The translations under genes and the position numbers were made by a program. Shown piece by piece: positions 29,177 through 38,822 of a stretch of 64,000 nucleotides of DNA; position 1 is the first letter of the stretch, and every line of letters begins with the position of its first letter. The stretch is taken from positions 124,001 through 188,000 of the forward strand of contig NZ_JYJK01000073.1 in NCBI RefSeq assembly GCF_003263785.1, given 5' to 3'. The notes beneath the pieces are model-generated. The model searched no databases and had not been told where the DNA came from. It saw nothing but the letters and a program-made list of their open reading frames with translations. This DNA is from Vibrio variabilis. Its GTDB lineage: Bacteria; Pseudomonadota; Gammaproteobacteria; Enterobacterales; Vibrionaceae.

Positions 29177-30172
29177 CTACTTAGCGGTCACAAGCAACTC
29201 TGCTTTTGTCGCATCATCCGTAAATGCAGCATTCACACTATTGCGATAGATGTGCATATAGTCTTCTTCGCTCAGTTTAAACTGTTCCATCACTTTTTGT
29301 ACTTCTTTTGTCATGGTGGTGTTGGAAACCGTTCTGTTGTCTGTGTTAATGGTTACCGGAATGCCACGCTGTCTAAAGTCTTCAATCGGGTGAACATCCA
29401 TACTGTCTACTGCCTTGGTCTGAACGTTACTACTTGGGCACGTTTCCAGCGCAACTTGCTTATCGTGGACTAAATCAAATGCCGCTTGATGGGTCGCAAT
29501 ATGGATACCATGCCCCACTCGCTCCGCACCCAGCATTGTAATCGCATCATAGACGTTCTGACCTTCACCCTGCTCGCCAGCATGGATGGTGACATTGAGA
29601 CCTTTTTCCTTAGCATATTGAGCAAATGGAATGAACTTCTCGCAGAAGCCCAGCTCTTCACCACCAGCAAGGTCAAATGCCGCCACACCTTTGCCTACAT
29701 ATTGCGAACCAACATCAATCACATCGTTGATCTCATCGGTTGGCATATGACGCAGTAGCGACAAAATGATATTGCCTTTAATACCATGCACCTTTTCAGC
29801 ACGCTGCATGCCTGCAACGACTGTGCCGATGATTTCCTCAACATTCAAACCTTTCTCACGATGCAGAAGTGGTCCAAATCGCACTTCCATATACGTCACG
29901 TTTTCAAGCGCTGCGTCTTCATACACTTCAAAAGCGATACGTTCTAGTGCTTCTTTAGTTTGCATGACAGACAGAGGCAAATCGAAACGCTTTAGGTATT
30001 CAATGAGGTTAGGACAGGTCTCTGGAGCGATCATCATGTCGCGAATAACCTTGACATCCTTACTAGGCAAATCGATGTTCTGTTGCTCCGCCAACTCGAT
30101 AATAGTTTCTGGGCGTACACTTCCATCTAGGTGGCAGTGAAGGTCGATTTTTGGCAGTTGTTTATAATTCAT
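29177..30172 (-). CDS. add: Adenosine deaminase
   Basis: 331 residues. Zinc and catalytic motifs: DLHCHLDGS (residues 11-19), [26 protein letters not shown] and NTDNRTVS. The FDLAG.E stretch marks true adenosine deaminases (adenosine to inosine and ammonia), unlike the SSE-type adenine deaminase at 15848-16855. I see no purine aptamer in its leader (30173-30439), so it should not answer to adenine in the same way. Confidence 0.92.
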   Translation of the reverse strand: MNYKQLPKIDLHCHLDGSVRPETIIELAEQQNIDLPSKDVKVIRDMMIAPETCPNLIEYLKRFDLPLSVMQTKEALERIAFEVYEDAALENVTYMEVRFGPLLHREKGLNVEEIIGTVVAGMQRAEKVHGIKGNIILSLLRHMPTDEINDVIDVGSQYVGKGVAAFDLAGGEELGFCEKFIPFAQYAKEKGLNVTIHAGEQGEGQNVYDAITMLGAERVGHGIHIATHQAAFDLVHDKQVALETCPSSNVQTKAVDSMDVHPIEDFRQRGIPVTINTDNRTVSNTTMTKEVQKVMEQFKLSEEDYMHIYRNSVNAAFTDDATKAELLVTAK

Positions 30173-30439
30173 CGTTACCTCTCTAGTCGTAATCGTTGGC
30201 AGTTATACTGATAAACGTACTACAAAACCACCCTGACGTTCCAAAAAAGTGTGATACAACTCAATAATATTCAAGTAAACGTTTGCGTATTTAATTGTCA
30301 TTTCTTGATGTTCGTCGCAAACAGTTCTGTGACATTTCCACCACATTTCACGACACTTCTAGCACAGAGTTCCCCGCAAAGATCCCTTACATTACGCCGC
30401 GACAATCAAACACTCTAAAAAATCTTTTGAGGTATCAGA

Positions 30440-31012
30440 ATGAAAAAATCAGTGGTATTTGCAGTTTCTGCACTAATGGCAACTGGCGCATGGGCTAACT
30501 CTACAGAGCCTGGTTTCTACATTGGTGGTGGCTTTGGCCTTACTGAAAGCAAGCTAGAAACAAGTGACATTTCTGGTCTTCCAACTATTGACGGTGCCCG
30601 CTCTCTTCGTGTGTACGGTGGTTACCAATTCAACCGTATCGTTGCTTTGGAAGGTGGTTACACAAACTATGGTGAGTTATCTCCTAAAGGTGCTAACGAT
30701 TTTAAGATGACCCCAAGTGCCTTCTCCCTCGCAGCAAACCTAGGCTACAGCTTCGACAATGGTCTCCGCCCATTCGCTACGCTAGGTCTGTCTCGCGTCA
30801 GCATGGAATTTAAAGAGGGCGACCAAAAACAAAGTGATTCAGCAACTGGTTTCCGCTATGGCCTAGGCCTAGAATATGCACCACAGATGGTGGAAGGTCT
30901 AGCAATGCGTTTAGCCTATGAAGCGGATGCTTTCAATGTAGATCTTGGTGACCCAAGAACATACACATTCTCAGTGGGTTCTGTGTACCTTGGCGCTTCT
31001 TACAAATTCTAA
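30440..31012 (+). CDS. Outer-membrane beta-barrel protein
   Basis: 190 residues. Signal peptide MKKSVVFAVSALMATGAWA, then an eight-strand barrel pattern of alternating residues (FYIGGGFGLTES, LRVYGGYQFNRIVALEGGYTNYG, LAANLGYSFDNGLRPFATLG) ending in the C-terminal Phe (SYKF) recognised by the BAM machinery. It fits the OmpA-like/OmpW-sized porin superfamily without a peptidoglycan domain. Function is probably structural or adhesive. Strong codon bias and a good terminator suggest high expression. Confidence 0.85.
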   Translation: MKKSVVFAVSALMATGAWANSTEPGFYIGGGFGLTESKLETSDISGLPTIDGARSLRVYGGYQFNRIVALEGGYTNYGELSPKGANDFKMTPSAFSLAANLGYSFDNGLRPFATLGLSRVSMEFKEGDQKQSDSATGFRYGLGLEYAPQMVEGLAMRLAYEADAFNVDLGDPRTYTFSVGSVYLGASYKF

Positions 31013-31034
31013 TCAAATAAGCGCTTGTTAAACA

Positions 31035-31071
31035 AACGCCCAGCATCTCCCTCGACGTTGGGCGTTTTCTT
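31035..31071. terminator. Terminator after the outer-membrane barrel gene
   Basis: AACGCCCA (31035-31042) pairs with TGGGCGTT (31059-31066), followed by TTCTTATT. Its 3' end abuts the stop codon of the convergent small gene. Confidence 0.85.
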
Positions 31072-31240
31072 ATTCCTGCAAATTGGCTTCCCCAGTCGGA
31101 TACAGCCGCTCACTCTTAGGCATCCAAAACTGACAACCATCACGCTTCATTGACGTCGGGTTTCCCCAAGCGCTGCAGATAGTCTTGTCATTCTCCTTAT
31201 CTCTTTGAAATTGGCGACAGGTTCCACAAACAAATTTCAT
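31070..31240 (-). CDS. 56-residue cysteine-rich small protein
   Basis: Starts MKFVCGTCRQFQRDKEN and continues TICSAWGNPTSMKRDGCQFW. Four Cys (CxxC, then C and C) suggest a small zinc-binding knuckle. An excellent ribosome site (AGGGAGAG, 7 bases before the ATG) supports a real gene. I do not recognise a named family. It lies alone on the minus strand and converges on the barrel gene. Confidence 0.7.
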   Translation of the reverse strand: MKFVCGTCRQFQRDKENDKTICSAWGNPTSMKRDGCQFWMPKSERLYPTGEANLQE

Positions 31241-31436
31241 TTTCCATCTCTCCCTAAAAACTATTCACACTCTAATTAGATATTCATCCGATTGCATTGA
31301 TGCATCGCAAGATTCATTAGATGTCAGAATTTGCGTATTTATCATCTGGTGAGAAAGGTGTCGCTGAATTTTGTTCCCTTTCTTATCTGACAGGAATATA
31401 AATTGCGTAGTCCTTATTGATGATAGATAACCAATT

Positions 31437-32170
31437 ATGGGAAACGCACAGCAACCCTCGACTCAGGTCAACGAAAAGCCATTGCAACTGCTCATGCAAG
31501 TTGCCGTATCGGATGAGCCCGTCTCTGCCAAGGCATTAAGCCAGCAACTCGGTGTTCCTTTGAGTAGTTTGTATCGACATATCAAACTGCTCAAAGAATG
31601 GAACCTCATTGAAGAGAGCGCTCACGATAAAACACTGATTGTTGGTCCGGCCGCACTATTGCTAATGCACAGCTACCAATCGAGTCCACACAACCTGGAA
31701 ACGATTGAAAGCATCTTGTTCCGTTTACAAAAACAGACGGGTGAAATGGCCGCCTACATGGTGCCAGTGGGCTACAGAGCACTCTGTGTTAGCTTACAAG
31801 AAAGTGCACAGGCGCTTCGTTGCAGTTATGTTCGTGGCCAAAGTCAGCCTTTACTTCGAGGCGCGTCTTCGAAAGTGATGTTGCTTATTTACCAGAGGCT
31901 CGCCGCGAAAAAATCCTTCGTCACTTTGGCGAAGAAGCGAATGCTGAAATATGGCAAAGCGAGTTAGAACAGATCCGTCGTCAAGGCTTTGCTATCAGTA
32001 CTTCCGAGTTTGACCCTGGCGTAACCGGTATCAGTGCTCCAGTGACAAAAGGCACAAAGCTGATCGGTGCGGTTTCCATTATGGCCCCTGCCCACCGCGT
32101 AGAGGCAAACAAGGACAGATTTATTCTACATGTATTACAAGCGGCCAGAGCGCTGCCACCAGAAAGGTAA
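31437..32170 (+). CDS. IclR-family transcriptional regulator, one frameshift
   Basis: About 244 residues after repair. N-terminal winged helix (VSAKALSQQLGVPLSSLYRHIKLLKEWNLIEE) and IclR effector domain (RCSYVRGQSQPLLRGASSKVML, then GFAISTSEFDPGVTGISAPV). One G is missing near 31883; the repaired join reads SKVMLAYLPEARREKILRHFG. The gene ends 6 bp before the degenerate ureohydrolase gene, so the two are almost certainly one operon. Confidence 0.85.
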
Positions 32171-32176
32171 TTCATC

Positions 32177-33031
32177 ATGCTCAGCGTCTTCAAACAGTTA
32201 TGGAAACGTCGCTATCATCCTGCCCTGGAAAACAAACTGTCGATACTGACCGTTTGTGAAACGATTAAACCTCTTAACAACGCTCAAGTTGAAGACGCTG
32301 AATCTTTACTCGATACCGCCTACGACTGGCTGAGTGCGCAGCACAATTCTCATCTAATGAGAAACATTGGACACTTCCCTGCCCTCAAGGTCGCTCATAC
32401 CAAGGCGACGTATTTCGAGAATCCAGCAACCAATTTAAGCTTCAACGACAAGCTAATTGAACAGTTGACTGTTGGGGCAATGCCACTGGTGATCACCAAC
32501 TGCCATGAAACGCTACTCGAGGTTCTGCCAAGCCTTATCATTGATCAAGAAGATGTGGGCTTTATTAATATCAACGCGCATTTACTCATGGATCAGTGTT
32601 TGGATTTGACCATGGGGTCTATGCTCCATTTCGCCCTAAACCGCTTTAATGAATGCCGTGCATTTCATGTCGGTATTGATCGCAATCGTTGCGACAAAAA
32701 GCAACTTGAATATGCAGAGGATATGGGCTGTAACTGGCTGCTTGCCGATGAAGTGAATTACCGCAGTCGTACTATGGTCAAAGAGCAACTCGCTCGTTTT
32801 ATTAGTCACTGCGACAAGTTGCTGCTAACTATCGACCTTCCCTCGATTTCAAAACACAACTCTAGCAGCGAGAAACACAAACTGGACATCAATATGGTGC
32901 TGCGTGTGCTTCGCCAATGTTTGGCCTCAAATAAAGTTCTGCTAGTGCAGTTAGTGGGATCAGAAGAGCGTCATATCTACTCCAAAGCAACACAGCTTTT
33001 GGTGCAAGAGTTAGGGCATTTCTGTGAGTAG
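32177..33031 (+). CDS. Arginase-fold (ureohydrolase-like) protein with lost metal ligands
   Basis: 284 residues with the layout of the arginase/formiminoglutamase superfamily (HutG-like). Segments corresponding to the manganese-binding motifs are recognisable but altered: VITNCHETLLE for GGxHE, FININAHLLMD for the DAHxD motif, and LLTIDLPSIS for the SxDxD motif (second Asp replaced). The usual aspartate ligands are largely missing, so it is probably not a hydrolase. It may bind a guanidino or amino-acid ligand and modulate the IclR regulator encoded 6 bp upstream. This role is inference. Confidence 0.6.
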   Translation: MLSVFKQLWKRRYHPALENKLSILTVCETIKPLNNAQVEDAESLLDTAYDWLSAQHNSHLMRNIGHFPALKVAHTKATYFENPATNLSFNDKLIEQLTVGAMPLVITNCHETLLEVLPSLIIDQEDVGFININAHLLMDQCLDLTMGSMLHFALNRFNECRAFHVGIDRNRCDKKQLEYAEDMGCNWLLADEVNYRSRTMVKEQLARFISHCDKLLLTIDLPSISKHNSSSEKHKLDINMVLRVLRQCLASNKVLLVQLVGSEERHIYSKATQLLVQELGHFCE

Positions 33032-33072
33032 CATGCGGACAACATGCTACCCCGTGAACTGGAGAGCTTAAA

Positions 33073-33687
33073 CTAACGCGCCATATAACGAGCCAAAAAT
33101 AGATCAGCGGTTGATTGCGACAGTTGGGTGATACCTTCTTCAGTAAGAGTCTGACTCAACCCCATCAGCTGTGGCCAAAAACAGCTACCTTTGATAAGAC
33201 TGTGCAACTGAATGCTCGCCGTCTCAATATCATCAATAACCATCACTTTATCGGCATGTTGTTGTTCCAGCCATTTGTACAGTGCGGTTTCTTGCTTGGA
33301 CATTTGCGCAGCTTGCTGCTGAAGCTCTTCCGGGCGGTAGAAATAATGACCAAACGCCACCTTGGCTAAATCAATGTACGACGCTTGGTTTAGAATTCGG
33401 ATTTCATGTTCGAGCAGATATTGCAACTGCTGCTCTACAGTTTTCGATTTAAGAGGATTCAAGTCCACATCTGCCATAGATTGCTTCCACAATTCAGATA
33501 GCAGCAATATCACTAGCTCTTCTTTTGATTCAAAATGATTGTAGACAGTTCGCTTAGACACACCCGCCATTGCTGCCAGCTTATCCATGCTGGTATTTTG
33601 CACGCCAAATTCATTAAACGCTTCTTTAGCAGCATTAATGATTGCTTCTCGCTTTAGCTCGCTTCGTGTTTTTTTCTTTTCAATCAT
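33073..33687 (-). CDS. TetR/AcrR-family regulator
   Basis: 204 residues. N-terminal DNA-binding helix-turn-helix (AINAAKEAFNEFGVQNTSMDKLAAMAGVSKRTVYNHFESKEELV in outline: KRTVYNHF recognition helix) and a C-terminal ligand domain. It diverges from a lipoprotein hydrolase gene, with a compact operator-like region of about 140 bp between them. It probably represses itself and that neighbour. Inducer unknown. Confidence 0.88.
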   Translation of the reverse strand: MIEKKKTRSELKREAIINAAKEAFNEFGVQNTSMDKLAAMAGVSKRTVYNHFESKEELVILLLSELWKQSMADVDLNPLKSKTVEQQLQYLLEHEIRILNQASYIDLAKVAFGHYFYRPEELQQQAAQMSKQETALYKWLEQQHADKVMVIDDIETASIQLHSLIKGSCFWPQLMGLSQTLTEEGITQLSQSTADLFLARYMAR

Positions 33688-33735
33688 TACGTTAACCAGA
33701 TGGACGAAAATTTCTTCGATTATTTTACACTAATC

Positions 33736-33783
33736 AGTTTACTTTTCACCACAAGAAAGTAAACTGCACTGGTCAGTTTACTT
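33736..33783. promoter_or_regulatory. Triple half-site operator between tetR-type gene and lipoprotein gene
   Basis: Three copies of the half-site AGTTTACTTT lie here. The first (33736-33745) is inverted against the second (AAAGTAAACT, 33756-33765). The second, extended as AAGTAAACTG (33757-33766), is inverted against the third (CAGTTTACTT, 33774-33783). All arms are perfect 10-mers. This is a strong candidate TetR operator covering both promoters. Confidence 0.7.
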
Positions 33784-33826
33784 TAATTGAGAGATGGGCA
33801 CTAGCCCACGAAATGAGTTCATCACT

Positions 33827-34881
33827 ATGAAAAAGTCACTATTCGCGACATTGGGAGTTCTATCTATGAGTATTGCCTCACTTGCTGCTTGCACTAACAC
33901 CGAAAAAGATCCTGAGCGTTACCCAGACAAGTACGTCAACACAGAAATGGAATACAAATCGAGCTTTGGTGACATGGTTGATGTAATGAAATCCTATTTC
34001 ACAACCGAGCGCGCTGAGCCAACACCCACTTTTGAGTTGCCAGTGCACACAATCACAGCTGAGCAGTTGGTCAATGAGAAAAGCGACGTGGTTTATCGCC
34101 TTGGACACTCTAGCGTCATCATGAAGCTCGATGGTCAATTGGTCATGACCGATCCAGTATTCAGTGACCGCGCATCACCTGTACAGTGGGCAGGGCCAAA
34201 GCGTTTTCACCAAACACCAATTACTTTGGACGCACTACCCCATATCGATGTCGTGGTTATCAGCCACGATCACTACGATCATCTAGATAAAGCGTCCGTA
34301 AAGGCGCTCGCAGATAAAGTTGATCACTTCATCGTGCCGTTAAAAGTGGGTGATTACCTCATCAAATGGGGAGTGCCTTCAGAGAAAGTCACCGAACTGG
34401 CTTGGTGGGAATCGCACAGCGTAAATGGTATTGAGTATACACTTGCGCCAACACAGCACTTCTCTGGTCGTGGTCTTACCGATAGAGACTCAACGCTTTG
34501 GGGCAGTTGGATCATTGACAGTAAAGAGTCCAAGGTATTCTTTAGTGGCGATTCTGGCTACTTTGGTGGTTTTGCAGAAATTGGCGAAAAATACGGCCCG
34601 TTTGACTTTACGATGATCGAAACCGGCGCATACAATGAACTCTGGTCACAGATCCACATGTTCCCAGAGCAAAGCGTGCAAGCACACATAGATGTAAAAG
34701 GTAAAGTCATGATGCCAATCCACAACAGCACCTTCGATCTTGCTATGCACGATTGGTACGAGCCTATGAATAGAGCACTAGAAATCAGCGAAGCACGCGG
34801 TGTAACCATGGTTTCACCAGAAATCGGCCAAAGGTCGATATTGCGAATCCGATGCCAGTCACCAAATGGTGGCAGCAATGA
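33827..34881 (+). CDS. MBL-fold lipoprotein hydrolase (RomA/NAPE-PLD-like), one frameshift
   Basis: Start at ATG 33827 gives a lipoprotein signal (MKKSLFATLGVLSMSIASLAAC, lipobox LAAC). The body is a metallo-beta-lactamase fold: GHSSVIMKLDGQLVMTDPVFS, metal motif ISHDHYDHLD, FFSGDSGYFGGF and MPIHNSTFDLA. Such proteins resemble the NAPE-hydrolysing phospholipase D and RomA. A base is missing near 34831. The repaired end reads GQKVDIANPMPVTKWWQQ and stops at 34879-34881, overlapping the next gene's ATG. About 351 residues; likely anchored to an envelope membrane. Confidence 0.85.
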
Positions 34882-35216
34882 GAACGCTGCCGATGACCGC
34901 TTTAGTTCTAACTCTTGCCAGCCAAAGTGCGCTGGCAAGCACAGAAAGCGATGTACTCTACCTCATCGAGCAAATGAACAGCTCCCCTTGCACCTTTATT
35001 CGCAATGGTGATGAGCATAATGGCCAAGAGGCAGCGGCGCACCTGCGCCGAAAGTGGGATTACGCCAAAGACGATGTCACTTCCACTCAAATATTTATTG
35101 ATGAAGTGGCATCCAAAAGCTGGTTTACCGGTAGAGCGTATCAGGTGGTCTGCGATGGGCAATCGACGAGCAGTGCTGAGTGGTTAAACCAGAAACTGCT
35201 GTCAAAGCCTAACTAA
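34878..35216 (+). CDS. DUF5329 periplasmic protein
   Basis: 112 residues from ATG 34878, which overlaps the upstream stop (ATGA), so translation is coupled. Signal peptide to about SALA, then EQMNSSPCTFIRNGDEHNGQEAAAHLRRKWDYAKDD and SWFTGRAYQVVC, the DUF5329 pattern with two conserved Cys. Function is unknown. Co-expression with the MBL lipoprotein suggests a shared envelope role under the divergent TetR regulator. Confidence 0.8.
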   Translation: MRTLPMTALVLTLASQSALASTESDVLYLIEQMNSSPCTFIRNGDEHNGQEAAAHLRRKWDYAKDDVTSTQIFIDEVASKSWFTGRAYQVVCDGQSTSSAEWLNQKLLSKPN

Positions 35217-36064
35217 TGCTCTGCGAAGCACTCATCATTACACACGTTTTTGCCCTCTGCATTTACCAGCAAAACCTGACTGCCATCACTAACAACGTCC
35301 AACATTTGCGAGACAAATATTGGGCGTTTGAAGCTAAAATAGCACTGGTTTATTTCCTGGTTATTGCTAACTTGTCTGCTAGCAATACTCAATAGCCTCC
35401 CAGCCATATCCATCCCATGAACAATAGGCGCCTTGAATCCAAAAAGTTTCGCCATAAAACCACTTAGATGAATCGGATTATAATCACCCGACACGCTCGC
35501 ATAGGCGCTAGTACTCGCTTTTGATGTCTGCAGATTGGATTGATGTTGATAGACGGATATATCATCGACCAAAACTGCGCCACCCCGTTTTGGTTTTGAA
35601 TTTTTTATTGGCATCAAATATCCGCTGCGATAACGCGCTAGCGTTTTTCCATCCAAAGAGAACTCTCCAAGTGTCTCAAACCGTTGACCTCTCTCCGTTT
35701 TCTCTTTCATTTCAAGCGTTACTGTAAATTGATAACTCTTCCCTACTTCTAGCTTCTCAATCAGTTCAAACTCAACAAACGTATGCACTAAACCCAATGG
35801 ACGGATTGGCGTGTCTGGGTGAACGAAAAGTTGTAGTAACTCACTCTGCGTTGCCACAAACAAATAGGTGGCAGGTACGCGCGATTCATCAAAACCAAAG
35901 AGTTTACAGTAACGACTTAGCGCATTTTCATCAATCGTAAAGGATGAGTTGGACAGCATCGCATTGACTGATGATTGCGACAGCGATCCTCGTTGCGGTC
36001 GTTTCAATAGTGCTTTAAGCAACAGTGAACGATATCGAACGCTGTTAGAGGCGACAATGTGCAT
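35213..36064 (-). CDS. MaoC-like hotdog dehydratase
   Basis: 283 residues, double-hotdog architecture. The C-terminal half has the hydratase motif YASVSGDYNPIHLSGFMAKLFGF with catalytic Asp and His, followed by APIVHGM. It should hydrate or dehydrate acyl-thioesters (enoyl-CoA or acyl-ACP). It overlaps the stop of the convergent DUF5329 gene by 4 bp. No fatty-acid genes are nearby, so the pathway is unclear. Confidence 0.82.
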   Translation of the reverse strand: MHIVASNSVRYRSLLLKALLKRPQRGSLSQSSVNAMLSNSSFTIDENALSRYCKLFGFDESRVPATYLFVATQSELLQLFVHPDTPIRPLGLVHTFVEFELIEKLEVGKSYQFTVTLEMKEKTERGQRFETLGEFSLDGKTLARYRSGYLMPIKNSKPKRGGAVLVDDISVYQHQSNLQTSKASTSAYASVSGDYNPIHLSGFMAKLFGFKAPIVHGMDMAGRLLSIASRQVSNNQEINQCYFSFKRPIFVSQMLDVVSDGSQVLLVNAEGKNVCNDECFAEH

Positions 36065-36264
36065 TATCTTTTTCCTAGCAAAACTTAAGTTGAAGTTACT
36101 GGTACAGCGGTGGATAGCTCAAGACCAGAAAGACCGTCCGTCAGACGTAATGAGTAGAATCTTACACAGAAATACAATTTTGATTCTTTATGGACTTCAC
36201 ACTTGACCTGTCTACTGCTTTACAGTTTAAGTTCCTTACCATCATGAATAACAGAGCAATAGAA

Positions 36265-36801
36265 ATGAACTACTTACAGTTACACCAACCCAAAGCAGAG
36301 ATGCTAGAAGCCCTATTCGCAAAAACATTTGGTGACTCAGAAGGCATAGAAGAAGGTAAAGCCATTGGTCAGCTTGCAAGAGACCTCATCGAAACAACCA
36401 ACAGTGACGATATCGTCGTGTTTGCAGCAATGGATAACGACACTTTGGCGGGCGCGATTTACTTTACTCGGCTCAACTTTGAGTCAGATAAAACCGCATT
36501 TTTGTTGGCGCCGGTTGCAGTACATACCGATTACCAAGGTCAAGGTGTCGGTCAAAAGTTGATCAAGTTTGGTCTAAATACAATGACAGCAAAAGGCGTA
36601 TCCCTTGCGTTCACTTACGGCGACCCAAACTTCTATGGCCGAGTCGGGTTTGAACCCATTACCATTGAGCAGTTTGCGGCTCCTCACAAGCTTAGCTATC
36701 CCCATGGCTGGCTCGCACAATCGCTGACGACAGAGGCGTTGGAGCCGATTAGTGGAAGCTCAAGCTGTGTGGCTGCGTTTGATAAGCCTGAATTTTGGTA
36801 A
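36265..36801 (+). CDS. GNAT-family N-acetyltransferase, YhbS-like
   Basis: About 178 residues from MNYLQLHQP; two earlier in-frame ATGs (36190, 36244) lack a good ribosome site. The acetyl-CoA loop is LAPVAVHTDYQGQGVGQKLIKFGL, followed by YGDPNFYGRVGFEP. YhbS-type proteins acetylate an amine on a small molecule or protein; the substrate is unknown. The start is uncertain. Confidence 0.82.
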   Translation: MNYLQLHQPKAEMLEALFAKTFGDSEGIEEGKAIGQLARDLIETTNSDDIVVFAAMDNDTLAGAIYFTRLNFESDKTAFLLAPVAVHTDYQGQGVGQKLIKFGLNTMTAKGVSLAFTYGDPNFYGRVGFEPITIEQFAAPHKLSYPHGWLAQSLTTEALEPISGSSSCVAAFDKPEFW

Positions 36802-37216
36802 TGAGTTGATTATTGGGGAGTCAAAACGAACTTGCTCCGTTTTGTGTTTACACCATCCCCAAAAATTACAGTCATCCCCTTGAAAAAGGGGATCTCATTC
36901 AGCGCGTCGCGAAGCTGATTTACGTGACTTAGTCTAAGGTTTTCAGTTATCTACACGTGATCGGAGATCCTCACTTTTTGTTAGGATGACGGCCACTTGA
37001 GGCATGTTATAAACGAACAGACGTAGACTATTTTGCCAGAGGTGCTGACGGGGAACGTAGCGCAGAAATGCCCCATTGTGTGCCAGCGACGCTCAACCTC
37101 AAAAACCACAGTAAGGTAGTTTGACTTACTTTTCCTTATATATGTAGTGCTTAGTAAGTCGGAGAACTATCACCTTATGCTTTTATGTTTTGGACGCTTT
37201 ATGGTTTTAAACGCCG
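36802..37216. other. 415-bp intergenic region with a degenerate repeat
   Basis: I see no gene. GTCATCC (36871-36877) and GGATGAC (36984-36990) are inverted short arms around about 105 bp, with CCCCTTGAAAAAGGGG (36876-36891) as a hairpin inside. This may be a worn palindromic repeat. The rest is unremarkable. Confidence 0.4.
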
Positions 37217-38400
37217 TTAATTTTCATACGCTTCTAGCGCTTGCAGCAGCAAAGGTTTAATGACGGGATAGATTTGATTTAAACGCAACTGGTAGAAATC
37301 AAACGCTTCCTTCCATGACTCTTCATTCTGCCAGTCAAGAGTGATTGCGGGTAGCGAGACTTTTAGCTTATCTGGTACAAATTGAGCACCCTCCGGCAAT
37401 AGTGGCATCAATGATTCCCGCCTATCAGACAGATACTCAAACAAGTATTGCCCAAGTGCATCATTTCTGAATTTCACAAAGACACCCACCTCATTGGGTT
37501 TAGCGCGGTAGGTTGTTATCCAACTATTGTACGCCCTTGGTGGTAACTCGAACCATAAGTGCCCCTGAGTCGAAGGGGTTGGTAACCTAACGCTAGTATC
37601 TTCAAGCTCAAGATAATCAAGCAATGCACTCCAATACTCATAGGATTGGCTAGAACTTTTATTTGTGGCTGATTCATTTTGCTCATTGGTGGATTCCAGT
37701 TTCTCAGTAATGTCACTACTTACCTGATTAATCGAAATCACTCGGCGCTCAATAATTTCAGTTTTATGCATCACTTGAGGATTCACGAGTAGTTGTTCGC
37801 CTGACATGTGGAAGATCTGCAACTCAACCATGGCAAAGGAAAACTCCATTGATGCATAGTTATTAAGAAAGTCCTTTATCTCAAAAGCTCCCTCTCGAAT
37901 ACCATCGCCTACTACCAATAATAAGAAACGGCCTTTTGAGAGGTTTCGCTGAACCATATCAATGAATGAGGCTTCTAATACTTCATGGCCATCCGCCTCA
38001 ACCAATTCAAAAAGCGATAGACCACCATTAACTGCACAAACCTTAGTATCAAGTTCATCGTAGCTCCAATTCATCAAGTCTTTAGCGTAATCGAGTATCT
38101 GCCAATAACTTCTCGACGAGATTGAGGGTTTCGATAGAGTTTGGTTTCCGTGATGACCAATCGGCCCGTTGGCGTCACATAGATGCAGTCCACTCGACCC
38201 GACTTAGTGACAAGCTCCATACACACTGGTACCGCACCAGCATAGTCAGCATCAATCTCATAAAAGGGTAATAGGTCAGCGTTAGCAAAAACAAGTTGCT
38301 GTAACCATTTCTCATCGTAGATGCCTGTTGCCTGCAACTCGACTCGTTGAAGTCTCTGAACGTTGCTTTCGGGAGATACAATGATTGGACCATTCTTCAT
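37217..38400 (-). CDS. PD-(D/E)XK nuclease-like protein, one frameshift
   Basis: About 394 residues after repair. The start at 38400 has GGAG 7 bases upstream. The N-terminal 110 residues show a restriction-nuclease core: an early Glu in VCMELVTKSG, Asp in GRVDCIYVTPTG, the ETK motif in RLVITETKLYRN, and a GQILDYAKDL helix with Gln. One base is missing near 38101; restoring it joins REVIGQILDYAKDLMNWSYDEL. The remaining 280 residues match nothing that I recognise. No methylase is adjacent, so a classical restriction system is unlikely. It could be a repair or defence nuclease. Confidence 0.65.
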
Positions 38401-38822
38401 GCAAGAACTCCGTTGATCACTAAACACGCATGGAATAATAAATTGTAAGGTTAACCCATCCCTTTACTATACGGCGTTTACGAAGTCTCATTTTTCTACT
38501 TTGGCCTGCTTTACATCATTAGTCAGCGAGCGGTGCAGCACGCCCATAAGGGTAAGCTGTTGCACTATTGTGATGCAGTCTGATGGTAAGGCTTGATGGC
38601 TAACACTGATCTGTCCAAAAGCTTGTTAGGAATCGCTCCATATTTTTGTGATCACCAAGCGACTCTGTCGTACCTTTAACGACCAAGCGAAGTAATCTCA
38701 TCAGCGTCAATATACCTTAGCTCTATTGGTAGTAGCCACAGGGAACATTACGCATGATATTCCCATCTCAACAAAAAAGCGCCCAACCAAGTTGAGCGCT
38801 TCCCAATCAAACCTACAAAAGC
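38401..38822. other. Intergenic region, ends in the curA terminator
   Basis: No intact gene is visible in these 422 bp, and I recognise no repeat apart from the terminator near the right end. Confidence 0.35.
38773..38809 (-). terminator. Rho-independent terminator of curA
   Basis: On the minus strand AGCGCTCAAC pairs with GTTGGGCGCT (one mismatch, loop TTG), followed by TTTTTT. It lies just after the curA stop. Confidence 0.85.

Noticed and set aside
29162..30140. Several plus-strand frames inside the adenosine deaminase gene
   Set aside because: They are antisense shadows of a strongly conserved gene.
36871..36990. Possible insertion-sequence ends
   Set aside because: Only 7-bp arms, no transposase and no visible target duplication.
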